A stretch of 56,787 bases of DNA from Elusimicrobiota bacterium (lineage in GTDB: Bacteria > Elusimicrobiota > Elusimicrobia > Elusimicrobiales > UBA9959), in the NCBI GenBank assembly GCA_016209085.1, contig JACQWV010000031.1, positions 1-56,787 of the forward strand, in the 5' to 3' direction. Each line of letters opens with the position of its first letter. Within the stretch, counting starts at the first letter, position 1. The position numbers and the translations under genes are program-made. Below the pieces are notes generated by a model, which was not told where the DNA came from, did no database searches, and saw nothing but the letters and a program-made list of their open reading frames with translations. Of this stretch, positions 55,076-56,787 are shown piece after piece.

Positions 55076-56392
55076 ATGCGCCCTATTCATTCTCTCAGAG
55101 GTTTCAGGGACATTCTCCCGCCTGAATCCGGCCTGTTTTCAAAAATAGAAACAACGGCAAGGGAAATGTTCGCCTCTTACGGATACCGGGAAATCCGCAT
55201 ACCCACGCTTGAACTCAAAGAACTGTTCGTGAAATCAACCGGTGATACCACCGACATAGTGGAAAAGGAGATGTACGCGTTTGAGGACCAGGGCAAAAGG
55301 ATGATTGCGGCAAGACCCGAGGGAACCCCCGGAGTCGTAAGAGCGTACATTGAAAACAATCTGAGCCAGAGCGGGAAAAATTCCAAATTCTATTACATAG
55401 GCTCCATGTTCAGGGCTGAGCGGCCGCAGGCAGGAAGGTACAGGGAATTCACCCAGATAGGCGTTGAAAATCTGGGAAACCCGTCCCCTTTTGCCGACGC
55501 CGAGACAATAACGGTTCTGGTCAGATTTCTTGAAAAAACCGGCATTTCCGGCTGCTCCGGCAGTTCGCATAGCTCGTTGCACCTGGGGCCGCAGTGCGGC
55601 TGTTCCGTTGAAATAAATTCCATGGGCTGCGCAAAATGCCGCTCAATCTACCGGGAAAATCTTTTGTCTTATCTGAAAGCGAATTCAGGCGACCTGTGCG
55701 ACTCGTGCAAGAGCAGGATAGACAGAAATCCCCTGCGCGCGCTGGACTGCAAAACAGACGGCCCTGTTTTTGCCGAAAAGGCCCCGGGAATTTCTATGTG
55801 CGCAGAATGCGAGGAACATTTTAAAAAAACCGGGGAATTGCTGAAAATATCCGGCATATTTTTCAAACTGAACCCGCATCTGGTGCGGGGCATTGATTAT
55901 TACACCCGGACCGTTTTTGAAGTAAAAAGCAGCGCTTTAGGCAGCCAGGACGCGATAGCAGGCGGGGGACGATACGACGACCTGGTCAAATCAATGGGAG
56001 GCCCCGCCACTCCTGCGGTCGGCTGGGCAATGGGACTGGATAGGCTGGTTTTGGCCATCAAAGAAGTCAATCCGGCTGCTGATTCGCCGGAAGTTTTTGT
56101 GGCAGCCGCTGATAAAAATTCCCGGATTGAAGCGTTCAGAATTCTTACTGAACTAAGGGATTACGACATTAAAGCGGATTCCTCGGATTTTGACGCAAGC
56201 CTTAAATCCCAGATGCGGTCAGCCGATAAATCAGACGCAAGGCTGGCGATAATCATCGGCGAAGAAGAAGTCAGGTCTTCAACCTGCATAATTAAATTTC
56301 TAAAGGAAAAATTATCCCAGAAGACTGTTGTAAGAAATAATCTGTTATCTGAACTGAAATTAATTTTAAAGCCTGCAGTAACAGACCCTTGA
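55076..56392 (+). CDS. hisS: Histidyl-tRNA synthetase with a 16-residue insert
   Basis: HisRS charges tRNA-His. The 438-aa class II synthetase has motif 2 (FRAERPQAGRYREFTQIG), the histidine-binding RGIDYYTRTVFEV, motif 3 (GWAMGLDRL) and a C-terminal anticodon domain. ATG 55076 gives MRPIHSLRGFRDILPPES; the TTG at 55070 is unlikely. Between ISG and CSVEINSMGC, homologues continue directly, but here about 16 residues (CSGSSHSSLHLGPQCG) intervene. They are encoded by the 48-bp repeat at 55563-55610, flanked by near-identical 10-bp direct repeats. Extra Cys residues nearby (CAKC, CDSC) are also unusual for this family. Confidence 0.93.
   Translation: MRPIHSLRGFRDILPPESGLFSKIETTAREMFASYGYREIRIPTLELKELFVKSTGDTTDIVEKEMYAFEDQGKRMIAARPEGTPGVVRAYIENNLSQSGKNSKFYYIGSMFRAERPQAGRYREFTQIGVENLGNPSPFADAETITVLVRFLEKTGISGCSGSSHSSLHLGPQCGCSVEINSMGCAKCRSIYRENLLSYLKANSGDLCDSCKSRIDRNPLRALDCKTDGPVFAEKAPGISMCAECEEHFKKTGELLKISGIFFKLNPHLVRGIDYYTRTVFEVKSSALGSQDAIAGGGRYDDLVKSMGGPATPAVGWAMGLDRLVLAIKEVNPAADSPEVFVAAADKNSRIEAFRILTELRDYDIKADSSDFDASLKSQMRSADKSDARLAIIIGEEEVRSSTCIIKFLKEKLSQKTVVRNNLLSELKLILKPAVTDP
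55550..55610 (+). repeat. 48-bp coding repeat, copy 3 (inside hisS)
   Basis: The copy occupies 55563-55610. GGCTGCTCCG (55550-55559) and GGCTGTTCCG (55598-55607) are 48 bp apart with one difference, so 16 codons were added in frame. The core CACCTGGGGCCGCAGTGCGG includes a perfect GCCGCA-G-TGCGGC palindrome. Confidence 0.85.
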
Positions 56393-56521
56393 TTATAATA
56401 ATAAATACAACAAATGATTCAAGGAGACAAATTGGTAGATCTATTTTAATAAAGTATTAATCAGTGTCTTAATTCTCATATTTTATACGCCATCTGTACA
56501 TGGGAAAATTCTCTGTAAATG

Positions 56522-56787
56522 TGATCTTCCCCCGAAAAAGTGGACACTTTAAAGAGTTGCCTGCCTGCCGGCAGGCAGGGTGTTATAATAACCACTGACC
56601 CTAAAAACGAGGGAGGTGTCTATATGGAAGGGGAAGGCGTCAAAATGAAGCGTTTTGACAAGGCGTTTAAGGTTCAAGCGGTCAAAATGGTTACTGAAGA
56701 AGGCCAAAAAGCCTCAGAAGTAGCCCGTTCTTTGGGAATTCACGCCAATGTGCTCTATAACTGGAAAAAGAAGTATGCCCAAGATGG
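56522..56787 (+). mobile_element. Left end of an IS3-family-like insertion sequence, cut by the window
   Basis: A terminal-repeat-like sequence (TGATCTTCCCCCGAAAAAGT from 56522, then GGACAC) precedes a transposase OrfA start. A perfect 20-bp palindrome of CCTGCC words lies at 56560-56579, and TATAAT at 56584-56589 could be its promoter -10. The right end is outside the window. Confidence 0.7.
56624..56787 (+). CDS. IS3-type transposase OrfA, 5' part
   Basis: An open frame of 54 codons runs off the window end. It begins MEGEGVKMKRFDKAFKVQAV and continues with the helix-turn-helix VTEEGQKASEVARSLGIHAN and VLYNWKKKYAQD, typical of the OrfA DNA-binding protein of IS3-family elements. GGGAGG at 56611-56616 is the ribosome-binding site. 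ATG 56645 is an alternative. OrfB and the frameshift region that would join them are not in the window. Confidence 0.8.
   Translation, partial: MEGEGVKMKRFDKAFKVQAVKMVTEEGQKASEVARSLGIHANVLYNWKKKYAQD

Noticed and set aside
1-56787. tRNA or rRNA genes
   Set aside because: I looked for cloverleaf-sized folds with a T-arm (GGTTC-A) and for rRNA-like sequence and saw none I could support; the three-way junctions at 680 and 45015 lack tRNA features.

Overview
The window is 56.8 kb from a diderm (Gram-negative-type) bacterium. Evidence for an outer membrane is a TolC-like channel, an RND metal pump with its adaptor, a porin-like protein ending in Phe, a YidC with the large periplasmic domain, and lipoprotein and Tat signals. 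I cannot name the phylum. Core genes favour AAA/AGA/AGG codons at moderate GC, and intergenic DNA is crowded with palindromes and 7-base-period repeats. An uncultured candidate-phylum bacterium is likely, but that is inference. All genes called are on the + strand.

Layout. (1) 0.07-10.4 kb: rpmH-rnpA-yidD-yidC-jag-mnmE-[Yip1-like]-mnmG-rsmG, then a membrane protein and a membrane-anchored zinc peptidase. (2) 10.4-22.2 kb: a mraZ-led division and wall cluster (mraZ, rsmH, small ORF, ftsL-like, ftsI, murE, murF, mraY, murD, ftsW, murG) with a consensus promoter and MraZ boxes. It stops after murG, with no murC, murB, ddl or ftsQAZ. (3) 22.3-27.8 kb: an exported trypsin-like protease behind a perfect FNR-type box, then an ECF sigma factor and its zinc-finger anti-sigma, split by a 2.8-kb cassette of 50-aa peptide, PqqD-like protein, radical SAM enzyme and UbiA-type prenyltransferase. 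(4) 27.8-35.9 kb: a CusCBA/Czc-type metal efflux system, arsenate reductase and a YHS/heavy-metal-binding protein. (5) 36.2-50.5 kb, AT-richer: a PhnD-like lipoprotein, histidine kinase and response regulator, a porin, an Fe-S/NrfD/molybdopterin oxidoreductase in ttrBCA-like order, tatA, broken tatC and mobA, and molybdenum cofactor genes (moaA, moaC-moaB fusion, MOSC, moeA) with a TauE/SafE exporter. (6) 50.5-54.1 kb: a 29-aa Cys-containing peptide, a radical SAM/SPASM enzyme, and cysK- and mccB-like genes. (7) 54.4-56.8 kb: a Crp/Fnr regulator, hisS and the left end of an IS3-type element cut by the window.

How the genes work together. Region 5 looks like a self-contained anaerobic respiration unit: an anion sensor controls a periplasmic molybdoenzyme that draws quinol electrons through NrfD, with cofactor synthesis and Tat export encoded beside it. 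Substrate candidates are tetrathionate or another sulfur anion, selenate or arsenate. The two peptide/radical-SAM cassettes are the best candidates for undescribed biosynthetic systems.

Repeats are the other highlight. A 48-bp element lies in frame inside hisS and the RND pump gene and, inverted, in the 3' end of yidD. A MITE-like element of about 122 bp is flanked by perfect 8-bp target duplications at two sites. Degenerate heptamer arrays run across at least twelve gene junctions, often supplying stop codons, ribosome-binding sites or start codons. Nested palindromes and long inverted-repeat elements fill most remaining gaps.
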